Source of the DNA: Synergistaceae bacterium
GTDB lineage: Bacteria > Synergistota > Synergistia > Synergistales > Synergistaceae
Assembly (NCBI GenBank): GCA_030531285.1
Contig: JAUNNW010000063.1
Span: forward strand, 1 to 7,744
Direction: 5' to 3'
DNA length: 7,744 nucleotides
The notes below the pieces were generated by a model. That model worked only from the letters and a program-made list of their open reading frames with translations, had not been told where the DNA came from and searched no databases. Below are positions 1 to 5,296 of the stretch, piece by piece. Every line of letters starts with the position of its first letter. Positions within the stretch are counted from its first letter, which is position 1. The translations under genes and the position numbers were made by a program.

Positions 1-98
1 ATGCAGCTCCCGACCGCAAAATCCTCGGCAGCCGCGCAGACTTTACGGCAGACAATGCCCCCAACAGAGACAAGGGCGAAGAAAACAAGGACGAATGA
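1..98 (+). CDS. C-terminal fragment of an unidentified protein
   Basis: The third forward frame is open from base 3 and ends at TGA 96-98, giving the last 31 residues of a protein whose body lies outside the window. The fragment is hydrophilic (it includes APDRKILGSRADF and ends GEENKDE). Its codons (gac, cgc, aaa, atc, ctc, ggc, agc) resemble those of the other genes here. A strong hairpin begins 21 bases after the stop, which fits the end of a transcription unit. The competing frame starting at base 1 reads straight through that hairpin and has unconvincing codons, so I prefer frame 3. No domain or motif is recognisable, and no function is assigned. Confidence 0.5.
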   Translation, partial: AAPDRKILGSRADFTADNAPNRDKGEENKDE

Positions 99-119
99 AG
101 CGAAACTGAATATATGTCA

Positions 120-159
120 GCAAAACAGCCGGTTTAGAATTCCGAACCGGCTGTTTTGC
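120..159 (+). terminator. Strong hairpin terminator after the left-edge gene
   Basis: Bases 120-134 (GCAAAACAGCCGGTT) pair perfectly with 145-159 (AACCGGCTGTTTTGC): a 15-bp stem with a 10-base loop. The GC-rich core is flanked by an A-run on the left arm and a T-run on the right arm, so it could terminate in either direction. It lies just after the stop at 96-98. Confidence 0.8.
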
Positions 160-246
160 GGTAATGGACTGTTCCTCTCTGGTAAATATGAGTAAACAGA
201 TACAACAATTTGGAGAAATTCAAAAATATTCAGTTCAGTTGCTTTG

Positions 247-274
247 AAAAAAGTACCGCCAAAGAAAGCGGCGG
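247..274 (-). terminator. Second (backup) terminator of rpsT
   Basis: Read on the minus strand, CCGCC (274-270) pairs with GGCGG (260-256) around a nine-base loop. It is followed by TAC and a run of six T (252-247). It lies about 40 bases beyond the first rpsT terminator and shares the same GTAC-plus-T-run exit. The stem is short, so it is weaker than the first. Confidence 0.55.
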
Positions 275-312
275 CGTAAAACGTACTGCAAAACTGCGGC
301 ATTTTTCCACAC

Positions 313-345
313 AAAAAAAGTACCGTCGAAAAACATCGGCGGTAC
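313..345 (-). terminator. Intrinsic terminator of rpsT
   Basis: On the minus strand GTACCG (345-340) pairs with CGGTAC (325-320). The helix continues after one mismatch with CGA/TCG, giving a 6+3 bp stem closed by a six-base loop, followed by seven T (319-313). It starts 14 bases after the rpsT stop codon. Confidence 0.85.
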
Positions 346-359
346 GTGGCATTTGTTAA

Positions 360-623
360 TTAAGCAAGAGTTTTAAGCTTAGCTGCCATGCCGGCTTTGC
401 GGCGTGCTGCGGTATTACGGTGTACGACACCTTTAACCACTGCTTTGTCAAGAACTCCCTGCGCAAGGTCGAAACGCTGTTTTGCGAGCTCAGCGTCTTT
501 TGCCTCTACTGCGTCAAGAACTTTTCTGACAGCATTTTTGCAGCGCGTTTTCCAGAAACGGTTGTAGATACGGTTTCTTTCTGCGATGAGAACGCGCTTT
601 TTGGCTGATCTGTTGTTGGGCAT
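360..623 (-). CDS. rpsT: 30S ribosomal protein S20
   Basis: An 87-residue, very basic protein with the S20 pattern: N-terminal MPNNRSAKKRV, a central RNRIYNRFWKTRCKNAVRKV helix, and the C-terminal segment KGVVHRNTAARRKAGMAAKL. S20 is an all-helical primary binder of 16S rRNA in the small subunit, and 87 residues is the normal family length. The ATG at 623-621 is preceded on the minus strand by AAGGAGGTG (639-631), eight bases away, an excellent ribosome binding site that fixes the start. The gene is divergent from the rpmH operon, with a candidate promoter at 702-673 and two terminators behind it. In many bacteria S20 represses its own translation; nothing here proves or excludes that. Identification is secure. 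Confidence 0.97.
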   Translation of the reverse strand: MPNNRSAKKRVLIAERNRIYNRFWKTRCKNAVRKVLDAVEAKDAELAKQRFDLAQGVLDKAVVKGVVHRNTAARRKAGMAAKLKTLA

Positions 624-672
624 GCCGTTACACCTCCTTCAGGTAATGCCTTTGTTTTTTCAGACGAGGAGT

Positions 673-702
673 ATACTACCACAAGTTATATATATTTTGC
701 AA
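673..702 (-). promoter_or_regulatory. Candidate sigma70-type promoter of rpsT
   Basis: On the minus strand TTGCAA (702-697), an 18-base spacer and TAGTAT (678-673) form a plausible -35/-10 pair. It would give a leader of roughly 45 bases before the S20 start. The region is very AT-rich, so alternative -10 boxes exist nearby. Confidence 0.4.
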
Positions 703-720
703 CCATTATTTGCATTTTAT

Positions 721-743
721 GAGAAATTTTGTTAAAATTTCTC
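721..743. repeat. Perfect inverted repeat between rpsT and rpmH
   Basis: GAGAAATTTT (721-730) and AAAATTTCTC (734-743) are exact reverse complements separated by GTT. It lies between the divergent promoters, upstream of the rpmH -35 box and of the rpsT -35 box. It could be a dimeric-repressor site or a DNA-structural element. No T-run follows, so a terminator role is unlikely. Confidence 0.6.
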
Positions 744-771
744 TTGCCGCGGGTTAAGTGAAATATTTCCC

Positions 772-800
772 TTGCCCTAATGCCGTTGTTATGGTATATT
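772..800 (+). promoter_or_regulatory. Promoter of the rpmH-rnpA-yidD-yidC-khpB operon
   Basis: TTGCCC (772-777), a 17-base spacer and TATATT (795-800), with an extended -10 TGG at 792-794, form a good housekeeping promoter. Transcription would start near 807, leaving about 65 bases of leader before rpmH. A small palindrome TTGCA-T-TGCAA (808-818) lies at the predicted transcript start. No DnaA-box cluster is visible around it. Confidence 0.6.
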
Positions 801-871
801 CTACCAGTTGCATTGCAAATGACATCACGAGTATCTGCTCATAGATAATGTAAGCACGGGAGGTGTAGTCT

Positions 872-1006
872 GTGAAACGTACATATCAGCCGCATAACAC
901 CAGACGCAAACGCGCAATGGGTTTCCTCGTTCGCTCAGCTTCAGCAAGCGGACGCCGTATTTTGAGAAACCGTCGCCGCAAAGGCAGAGCACGTCTTGCT
1001 GTCTAA
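872..1006 (+). CDS. rpmH: 50S ribosomal protein L34
   Basis: A 44-residue, extremely basic protein starting at GTG 872. It shows the complete L34 signature: (M)KRTYQPHNTRRKRAMGF, then a SASGRRIL segment, an RRRKGR stretch and a C-terminal RLAV. L34 is a small 23S rRNA-binding protein of the large subunit, and 44 residues is the usual length. The site GGGAGG at 858-863 lies eight bases before the GTG and supports the start. It is the first gene of the classical rpmH-rnpA-yidD-yidC-jag cluster, only nine bases ahead of rnpA. It is too short to appear in a 60-residue ORF list but is unmistakable. Confidence 0.97.
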   Translation: MKRTYQPHNTRRKRAMGFLVRSASASGRRILRNRRRKGRARLAV

Positions 1007-1015
1007 TCAACTGTT

Positions 1016-1411
1016 GTGAAGTTTGGATTCCCGTCTGAAGTCCGTTTAAAAAGCCCAAGACAGTTTGATCTTGTTTTTCGCACCGGACGTCGTCAAACCG
1101 GCGAACTGGTGCGTTTATTGTTTCTGAACGGACAGGACGGTGAAACAAAGTTCGGCGTGGCGGTAAGCAAGAAGATTGCCAACGCCGTAGGACGTGTCCG
1201 GGGGCGCCGTATGTTGAGAGAGTCTTTAAGGCGTCTCAGGCCGTGGACAAAGAAAGGCTGCTGGATTGTCGTGTCGCTGCGTGATACGGCGCTTGAGAGT
1301 TCCGCAAAGGACGTGTATTATGATGTTGCGCGTCTTATGAAAAAGGCGGGGCTTATGACCGATGACTGGCAGGGAGCTGACTGGAGTGCTGATTCGGCAC
1401 ATGAAGCTTAA
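1016..1411 (+). CDS. rnpA: Ribonuclease P protein component
   Basis: A 131-residue basic protein following rpmH by nine bases. RnpA binds the RNase P RNA and helps it capture the 5' leader of pre-tRNA. Visible family features are the N-terminal LKSPRQFDLVFRTGRR segment (residues 11-26), the FGVAVSKKIANAV strand-helix (46-58) and the arginine-rich helix with RRMLRES (64-70). The usual RNR signature (xRNRxKRxLRE) reads G-R-V-R-G-R-R-M-L-R-E, so the Asn is replaced by Val61. The C-terminus runs some 15 residues past the usual end. The GTG start at 1016 has no convincing Shine-Dalgarno, suggesting coupling to rpmH translation. The 3' end overlaps yidD. Confidence 0.93.
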   Translation: MKFGFPSEVRLKSPRQFDLVFRTGRRQTGELVRLLFLNGQDGETKFGVAVSKKIANAVGRVRGRRMLRESLRRLRPWTKKGCWIVVSLRDTALESSAKDVYYDVARLMKKAGLMTDDWQGADWSADSAHEA

Positions 1412-1691
1412 GGAAGTTCCGGCGAAAACAGCTGTTTTCTTTGTCAAAATGTACCGCGCGGCAGTTTCGCCGCTTTTGGGCGGCGGCAAGTGCCGTTTTT
1501 CGCCGACCTGCTCCGAGTATGCTGTTGAAGCGTTCAGGGAATACGGCTTTTGCCTCGGATTTCTTCTTGCAGCGCGCAGATTGCTGCGCTGCGCGCCGTG
1601 GAGCAGGGGAGGCTATGATCCCCTTCCTGACAGGGAGGAGATTAAAAGGATTTGGTTAGGAAGACTCTTCAAACCTCGAAAGGATGGGTAA
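1401..1691 (+). CDS. yidD: Membrane protein insertion efficiency factor YidD
   Basis: From ATG 1401 the product has 96 residues and carries the YidD signature: an amphipathic N-terminus with a Y-x(4)-SPLLGG motif (18-28), KCRFSPTCSEYAVEAFREYG (30-49), RRLLRCAPW (59-67) and GGYDPLP (70-76). The three conserved Cys (31, 37, 64) are present. YidD is a small protein at the inner face of the cytoplasmic membrane that helps YidC/Sec insert proteins. The ATG lies inside the end of rnpA (11-base overlap). GTG 1386, five codons upstream, has a better-spaced site (GGAG at 1373-1376) and may be the true start. The C-terminal basic tail (GRLFKPRKDG) is longer than in E. coli. yidC follows after three bases. 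Confidence 0.93.
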   Translation: MKLKEVPAKTAVFFVKMYRAAVSPLLGGGKCRFSPTCSEYAVEAFREYGFCLGFLLAARRLLRCAPWSRGGYDPLPDREEIKRIWLGRLFKPRKDG

Positions 1692-1694
1692 TTC

Positions 1695-2525
1695 ATGGGT
1701 TCACTTTGGAACGGAGCAGCAGACCTTCTTAAGCTGTTCCTCGAACAGTTCTACAAGCTCACAGGTTCCTACGGTACTTCAATCGTCATTTTGACGGTTG
1801 TTATCAGACTGCTGCTTTACCCGCTTAACAAAAAACAGCTGGTAAGCATGCAGGCGATGCAGAAAATACAGCCCAGACTGAAAATGCTTCAGGAAAAATA
1901 CGGCGATGACAAGCAGAAGCTCGGCGAGGAAACAATGCAGCTTTACAGGGAATACAAGGTTAATCCCGCCGCAGGCTGTATGCCTATGCTTGTTCAGCTC
2001 CCGATACTTATTCTGCTTTTTCAGGTGCTCAGAAAACACGACTTTGGCGATGCGGCATATCTCGGGCTCTTTAAACTCAGCACGTCGGCAGTGAACGGAC
2101 TTTCTCAGGCATGCGGAGGTCATGCTACAGAAAGACTTGTAGATGCTGTTAAAGCCGTTTTCGCAAATCCTGCCGGACTTTCAAATGTGTCCATGTATAT
2201 CGGAAACGCATTGCTCATCGCTGCAATCGTTTTCCTTACATGGCTGCAGCAGAAGATGTCAACGGGCGACAATCCGCAGATGGCTGCAATGAATACGGTT
2301 ATGCCGATATTTATGGCGTGGATCTGCCTTTCAATGCCCGGCGGTGTAATGATTTACTGGGGACTTTCAACGCTTATCGGTGTTGTTCAGCAGTATTACG
2401 TTGTGAAGAATGCCAAAATTGAAATGGCAAACAAACCATCGCTCCACAAAAACAAACCTGTTGTTGAAGTTGTCGAGGATGACGACGAATACGAGTGGGT
2501 TGAAGTCGAAGACGACGAAGAATAG
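1695..2525 (+). CDS. yidC: Membrane protein insertase YidC (Oxa1 family)
   Basis: A 276-residue polytopic membrane protein lacking the large periplasmic domain of proteobacterial YidC; it is the compact form built only of the Oxa1 core. Helices are visible at about 27-44, 92-112, 165-186, 199-214 and 217-237. Arg38 in the first core helix (TVVIRLLLYPL) matches the conserved groove Arg that contacts substrates. The cytoplasmic hairpin between helices one and two (about 46-88, helical and charged) and NPAAGCMPMLVQLPILILLF (90-109) are typical. YidC inserts and folds inner-membrane proteins alone or with SecYEG. The tail (257-276) is almost entirely Glu/Asp with Tyr and Trp, unlike the basic tails common in compact YidC proteins. 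ATG 1695 has AAAGGA about ten bases upstream. khpB follows after ten bases. Confidence 0.96.
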   Translation: MGSLWNGAADLLKLFLEQFYKLTGSYGTSIVILTVVIRLLLYPLNKKQLVSMQAMQKIQPRLKMLQEKYGDDKQKLGEETMQLYREYKVNPAAGCMPMLVQLPILILLFQVLRKHDFGDAAYLGLFKLSTSAVNGLSQACGGHATERLVDAVKAVFANPAGLSNVSMYIGNALLIAAIVFLTWLQQKMSTGDNPQMAAMNTVMPIFMAWICLSMPGGVMIYWGLSTLIGVVQQYYVVKNAKIEMANKPSLHKNKPVVEVVEDDDEYEWVEVEDDEE

Positions 2526-2535
2526 GTGTACTGTT

Positions 2536-3213
2536 ATGGAAAAATATCGCGAACAGGTTCCAATGCCTGAAATAGAGACCAAAATCTTTGAATGTGCCAC
2601 AGAGAAAGAGGCAAAAGAAAAAGCCGCTGAATTCTGGGGAGTACAGCCTGAGGATATAGAGACAGAAATTCTTTCCGAAGACAAGAAGCTTTTCGGGCTT
2701 TTCGGCACAAAACTTAGAATTGAAGCCAAGACAATAGCTCCTGTCTCATACATTCAGTCCTGCTATTTTGTGAACGAGATACTTGCAAAAATGGACGTAG
2801 ACCTTGTGCCGGAGCTTGATGAAGACGGTATCGTCAATCTTGTCGGTGAAGATCAGGGCGTAGTAATCGGACGTTACGGCGAAACGCTTAAAGCGCTTGA
2901 ATATCTTACGAATCTTGTGTGCCATGATGACCTTTCCACCCGCCGCGTCCGCTTTGACTGCGGAGGATACAGGGACAGAAGAACACGCACTCTCACCCGC
3001 CTTGCAATCTCGCTTGCACGCGAAGCAGTCAAGAAAGGCGCGCCTGTCAGCCTTGATCCGATGACAAGCTGGGAACGCCGCATCGTGCACATAGCGCTGC
3101 GCGACAATGACGAAGTGGAAACAAAATCAGTAGGCACAGAGCCTGAGCGGCACGTGACGATTAATCCGGCAGGTTTTTCTTCAAAACGCGCTTTGCACAG
3201 ACACCGCCGTTAA
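2536..3213 (+). CDS. khpB: RNA-binding protein KhpB (Jag/SpoIIIJ-associated)
   Basis: From ATG 2536 (AGGTG at 2524-2528, seven bases upstream) the protein has 225 residues and the three-part Jag layout. A Jag_N domain spans about 12-66 with its LFGLFGTK motif (52-59). A KH domain spans about 72-143 with the GRYG loop (112-115) in VVIGRYGETLKALEYLTN. An R3H domain spans about 150-210 with the E-R-R-I-V-H core (180-185). It is soluble and binds RNA; in Firmicutes it pairs with KhpA and influences cell elongation and division. An upstream in-frame extension overlaps the yidC 3' end and is not needed. The lgt-like gene begins at the very next base after its TAA. The end is basic (KRALHRHRR). Confidence 0.95.
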   Translation: MEKYREQVPMPEIETKIFECATEKEAKEKAAEFWGVQPEDIETEILSEDKKLFGLFGTKLRIEAKTIAPVSYIQSCYFVNEILAKMDVDLVPELDEDGIVNLVGEDQGVVIGRYGETLKALEYLTNLVCHDDLSTRRVRFDCGGYRDRRTRTLTRLAISLAREAVKKGAPVSLDPMTSWERRIVHIALRDNDEVETKSVGTEPERHVTINPAGFSSKRALHRHRR

Positions 3214-3978
3214 ATGTATCCGGTACTTTTCAGAATCGGTTCTTTTGAAGCCCGCAGTTACTATGTGCTGTGGGCTTTTGCGTTGCTTTTGTTTCTGCGT
3301 TATACCTTTGTCCGCTGCACGAAAAGGTACGGAGCAGATTCGCAGACGGCGATGTCTGCGCTTCTGTGGGTGTACTGCTGCGCGATTGGCGGGGCAGTAC
3401 TCGGCGGGGTTTTGGAAAAGCTGCCTCTTGTGCTTTCCGGCAATGAGTCTGTTAAAATTCTGCTGCACGGAGGGGCATCTTCAGGATTTGGCATTTTAAG
3501 TGGCGGCATAGCCGGAATTTTAAGGCTTCGCGGCGAAAAATTTACAGCCGGAGCCTTTGCTGACGCAGCATCGCTGCCGGCAGCAGCCATGCTTTCTGTC
3601 GGACGCATAGGCTGTCTGCTTGAGGGCTGCTGCAAGGGTATTGTCATCGAAAAATGCCGGTATGCGCTGCATTTTCCACAGGATATACCGGGGATTTTCC
3701 GCTTTCCGTCGCAGCCGCTTGAAGCCTTTGTGTGTGCGCTGATTTTTCTGCTCCTCTGTTTTGCCGGAAAAAAACTTCCGGGCAGATACAAGGGGGCTGT
3801 CCTGTTTCCGCTTTTCCTTATCCTGTACGGTGCTTACAGACTGTTTTTTGACGCTTTCCGCGAGCCGTCGCCGCTTGCCGCGTTCAAGAGTGCGCAGCTT
3901 CTTTCCCTGGCGGCGCTCCTTACAGGAATATGCTGGCTTGGCTCAAGCCTGAAAAAAAACGCGGACAAGAAATGCTGA
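3214..3978 (+). CDS. Lgt-superfamily membrane protein, non-canonical
   Basis: A 254-residue membrane protein with about seven hydrophobic helices. It has the overall plan of prolipoprotein diacylglyceryl transferase: N-terminus MYPVLFRIGSFEARSYYVLW, a glycine-rich GGASSGFGILSGGIAG segment (86-101), a GRIG motif (130-133), SQPLEA (166-171, cf. HPTQLYE) and LILYGAYRLFFDAFRE (202-217). Canonical Lgt transfers diacylglycerol from phosphatidylglycerol to the lipobox Cys. Here the equivalent of the catalytic His (E. coli H103, in SFHGG) appears to be Ser96 (ILSGG). The GRIGN signature becomes GRIGCLLEGCCKG (130-142) with three Cys. The arginines of the GRIG and YGAYR motifs are kept. The start is adjacent to the khpB stop with no separate ribosome site, implying translational coupling. 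It may be a divergent Lgt or a related enzyme of unknown substrate. Confidence 0.8.
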   Translation: MYPVLFRIGSFEARSYYVLWAFALLLFLRYTFVRCTKRYGADSQTAMSALLWVYCCAIGGAVLGGVLEKLPLVLSGNESVKILLHGGASSGFGILSGGIAGILRLRGEKFTAGAFADAASLPAAAMLSVGRIGCLLEGCCKGIVIEKCRYALHFPQDIPGIFRFPSQPLEAFVCALIFLLLCFAGKKLPGRYKGAVLFPLFLILYGAYRLFFDAFREPSPLAAFKSAQLLSLAALLTGICWLGSSLKKNADKKC

Positions 3979-4044
3979 CAGACTGCCTGTTTTACCTGTG
4001 AAAAAAATAAGTAAAACTACTAATGTTTTTTTAACTTTTTACGG

Positions 4045-4050
4045 TATTAT
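4045..4050 (+). promoter_or_regulatory. Candidate -10 box for the small membrane-protein cluster
   Basis: TATTAT lies about 65 bases before the chosen start of the first small gene. No good -35 is present at the right spacing (TAATGT at 4021-4026 is the best). Transcription from here would begin after the upstream ATG at 4053, which supports the downstream start at 4116. Confidence 0.3.
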
Positions 4051-4115
4051 AGATGCGTGAGGAAAATACGGCAGCGCGTAAGACAGAAGCGCCTGCCGGA
4101 AGGAAGGTGAAAGAA

Positions 4116-4412
4116 ATGAACGACAAAGACAAAAGAATTGAAGAACTCGAACAGGAAATCGAATCGCTGAAATGTGCGCTTGCGGAAACAGGCAGACACA
4201 CTGCAAAGAAAGCCGCGGTTGATTTCGGGAAAATGGCATCCGAACTGAACGAAGGAACAGGAAAGCTTATTGACAGTGTCAAGCCTGCCGTTAAGGAAAC
4301 GACGGAAAAACTTAACAAAAAAATACAGAAAAGACCGTTTGTTTCGGTATGTGCGGCGATGGGGGCAGGACTTATCCTTGCGAGTCTTGCAAAACGGAAG
4401 AAAAACAGCTGA
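4116..4412 (+). CDS. ElaB/YqjD/DUF883-like tail-anchored protein
   Basis: A 98-residue protein with a charged heptad-like N-terminal helix (KDKRIEELEQEIESLK, 4-19), a second amphipathic helical region (about 30-70) and a C-terminal membrane anchor, KRPFVSVCAAMGAGLILASLAKRKK (72-96). This layout matches ElaB/YqjD/DUF883 proteins, small inner-membrane tail-anchored proteins. E. coli YqjD binds ribosomes at the membrane in stationary phase. ATG 4116 is preceded by AAGGAAGGTG (4100-4109). An upstream in-frame ATG at 4053 lacks a ribosome site and sits on a predicted -10 box, so I reject it. It shares its anchor motif with the next gene and with the one at 5070. The family call comes from architecture and motif, not a search. 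Confidence 0.75.
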   Translation: MNDKDKRIEELEQEIESLKCALAETGRHTAKKAAVDFGKMASELNEGTGKLIDSVKPAVKETTEKLNKKIQKRPFVSVCAAMGAGLILASLAKRKKNS

Positions 4413-4437
4413 TATACAGCTGAATTTATGCTAAAAT
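4406..4437 (+). promoter_or_regulatory. CAGCTG dyad and extended -10 before the second DUF883-like gene
   Basis: CAGCTG (4406-4411) and CAGCTG (4417-4422), separated by ATATA, form an inverted repeat across the stop codon of the first small gene. Ten bases later comes an extended -10 element TGC-TAAAAT (4429-4437). A weak internal promoter with an operator-like dyad near its -35 position is plausible. Without a T-run, the dyad is unlikely to be a terminator. Confidence 0.4.
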
Positions 4438-4467
4438 ATCTTAAACCATGAAAGAGGGGTGTCTGTT

Positions 4468-4785
4468 ATGACAGAAGCAAACGGAGCAGTTGTAAAAATC
4501 GAAGAACTTAAAGAAGAAATAAACGAACTCAAAGAAGAGATAGCCGAAAAAACGTGCGCAATGTCTGAAAATGCGGCTGTCAACTGCGAAAAACTCAAAG
4601 AAGCGATAGAAGATAAAACCGGCGAATTCATGGAAACTGTCAGGCCTTATATTGAAGAAGGCAAAAAGAGAACGGAAGAAGCCGCGGAACAGCTCGGTGA
4701 AACAATTAAGGAAAAACCGCTTGCGTCCGTAGGCATCGCTTTTGCAGCCGGAATACTTCTTGCAAAGCTTTTCAGGCGCCGTTAG
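4468..4785 (+). CDS. ElaB/YqjD/DUF883-like tail-anchored protein, second copy
   Basis: A 105-residue, strongly acidic protein. It has a long coiled coil (KIEELKEEINELKEEIAEK, 10-28), a second helical region (about 42-80) and a C-terminal anchor EKPLASVGIAFAAGILLAKLFRRR (82-105) ending in three Arg. The architecture is the same as the preceding gene and the anchors align closely (KRPFVSVCAAMGAGLIL against EKPLASVGIAFAAGILL), so the pair is paralogous. ATG 4468 is preceded by AGAGGGG (4453-4459) at eight bases; an in-frame GTG at 4459 falls inside that site and is rejected. The likely location is the inner membrane with the coiled coil in the cytoplasm. The holin-like gene starts 12 bases after its stop, so the two are probably co-transcribed. 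Confidence 0.75.
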   Translation: MTEANGAVVKIEELKEEINELKEEIAEKTCAMSENAAVNCEKLKEAIEDKTGEFMETVRPYIEEGKKRTEEAAEQLGETIKEKPLASVGIAFAAGILLAKLFRRR

Positions 4786-4797
4786 CGGTGAACTGCG

Positions 4798-5064
4798 ATG
4801 AAATCACTTTCAGGCATTGTACTTAATTTCTTTGAACTGCTCGAAGCAGAAGGCAGACTCTTTAGAGAGAAAACAATCTCCACAGGCACGGGAATCGTTT
4901 CCGTTTTGATAGGCGGGCTGTTTTTGTTCGTCGCCTGCCTGCTTGCGGCTTTTGCCGCGTTTCTGTGGATTGAGTATTACTACGGCTCCATAGTTGCCCT
5001 GCTGGTTATAGCTTTGGTCTTTGCGGCAATCGGAAGCCTTCTCGTATTTTCGGGAAAACGGTAA
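4798..5064 (+). CDS. YqjE / phage-holin-X-like small membrane protein
   Basis: An 88-residue protein with an amphipathic N-terminal helix (LNFFELLEAEGRLFREK, 9-25) and two membrane helices (about 31-57 and 63-84) joined by a short IEYYYGS turn. The N-terminal LxxLLxxExRL pattern plus two helices is typical of the YqjE/Holin-X (PF07332) family. In enterobacteria yqjE sits next to the DUF883 gene yqjD, as here. Despite the family name there is no phage context and no endolysin nearby, so a lysis role is unlikely. The ATG at 4798 has only a modest GGTG (4787-4790) upstream. The next gene starts five bases after its stop. Biochemical function is unknown. Confidence 0.7.
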   Translation: MKSLSGIVLNFFELLEAEGRLFREKTISTGTGIVSVLIGGLFLFVACLLAAFAAFLWIEYYYGSIVALLVIALVFAAIGSLLVFSGKR

Positions 5065-5069
5065 CGTGC

Positions 5070-5285
5070 ATGGCAACGGCAAACGAAATTGCTCTTGCTG
5101 AGGCGAAAAAAAAATTCAGCAGCGCGGTTGACGATTTTGGTCTTTTGACATTTATCCGCGAGCGTCCGCTGGCAACGGCAGGAATAGCGCTTTTAGCAGG
5201 TGTTCTTGCAGGAATGCTGCGTCTGCCGAAATTAAAAACGTTTCTGCCGCTTCCTGCTGTTTTGAGGCTGTTCAAAAAGCATTAA
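5070..5285 (+). CDS. Small membrane-anchored protein, DUF883-anchor-like
   Basis: A 71-residue protein I do not recognise as a named family. It begins with a charged amphipathic helix (ANEIALAEAKKKFSSAVDDF, 4-23). This is followed by IRERPLATAGIALLAGVLAGML (29-50), which closely matches the anchor motif of the two DUF883-like proteins upstream (KRPFVSV..., EKPLASV...), then a basic tail ending RLFKKH. It therefore looks like a shortened relative lacking the long coiled coil. It occupies the place of yqjK in the enterobacterial cluster, although sequence similarity to YqjK is not evident. The start lies five bases after the holin-like stop, with only a poor ribosome site (GGGAAAACGG), so coupling is likely. 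A hairpin follows at 5297. Confidence 0.65.
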   Translation: MATANEIALAEAKKKFSSAVDDFGLLTFIRERPLATAGIALLAGVLAGMLRLPKLKTFLPLPAVLRLFKKH

Positions 5286-5296
5286 ACGCTGCGCGG

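Noticed and set aside
117..314. Minus-strand open frame of 65 codons
   Set aside because: It runs through three hairpins (the 120-159 terminator and the rpsT terminator region), has no ribosome site, and its composition is Phe/Ser-rich noise.
624..871. Possible replication origin beside rpmH
   Set aside because: The region is AT-rich, but no TTATCCACA-like DnaA box cluster is visible and dnaA is not adjacent.
2367..2753. Minus-strand open frame of 128 codons
   Set aside because: It is antisense to the yidC/khpB junction, both of which are certain genes; no motif or start signal is present.
3300..3791. Minus-strand open frame of 163 codons
   Set aside because: It lies entirely antisense to the Lgt-like gene, is Pro/Ser-rich with no motif, and has no ribosome site; it is a shadow frame.
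3989..4031. Possible terminator after the Lgt-like gene (GTTTTAC ... GTAAAAC, then a T-run)
   Set aside because: The 7-bp stem is AT-rich, the loop is 15 bases and the T-run starts several bases after the stem, so stability is too low to call it.
4798..5064. Phage lysis cassette suggested by the holin-like protein
   Set aside because: There is no endolysin, spanin or other phage gene; the neighbours are DUF883-like proteins as in the chromosomal yqjDE cluster.
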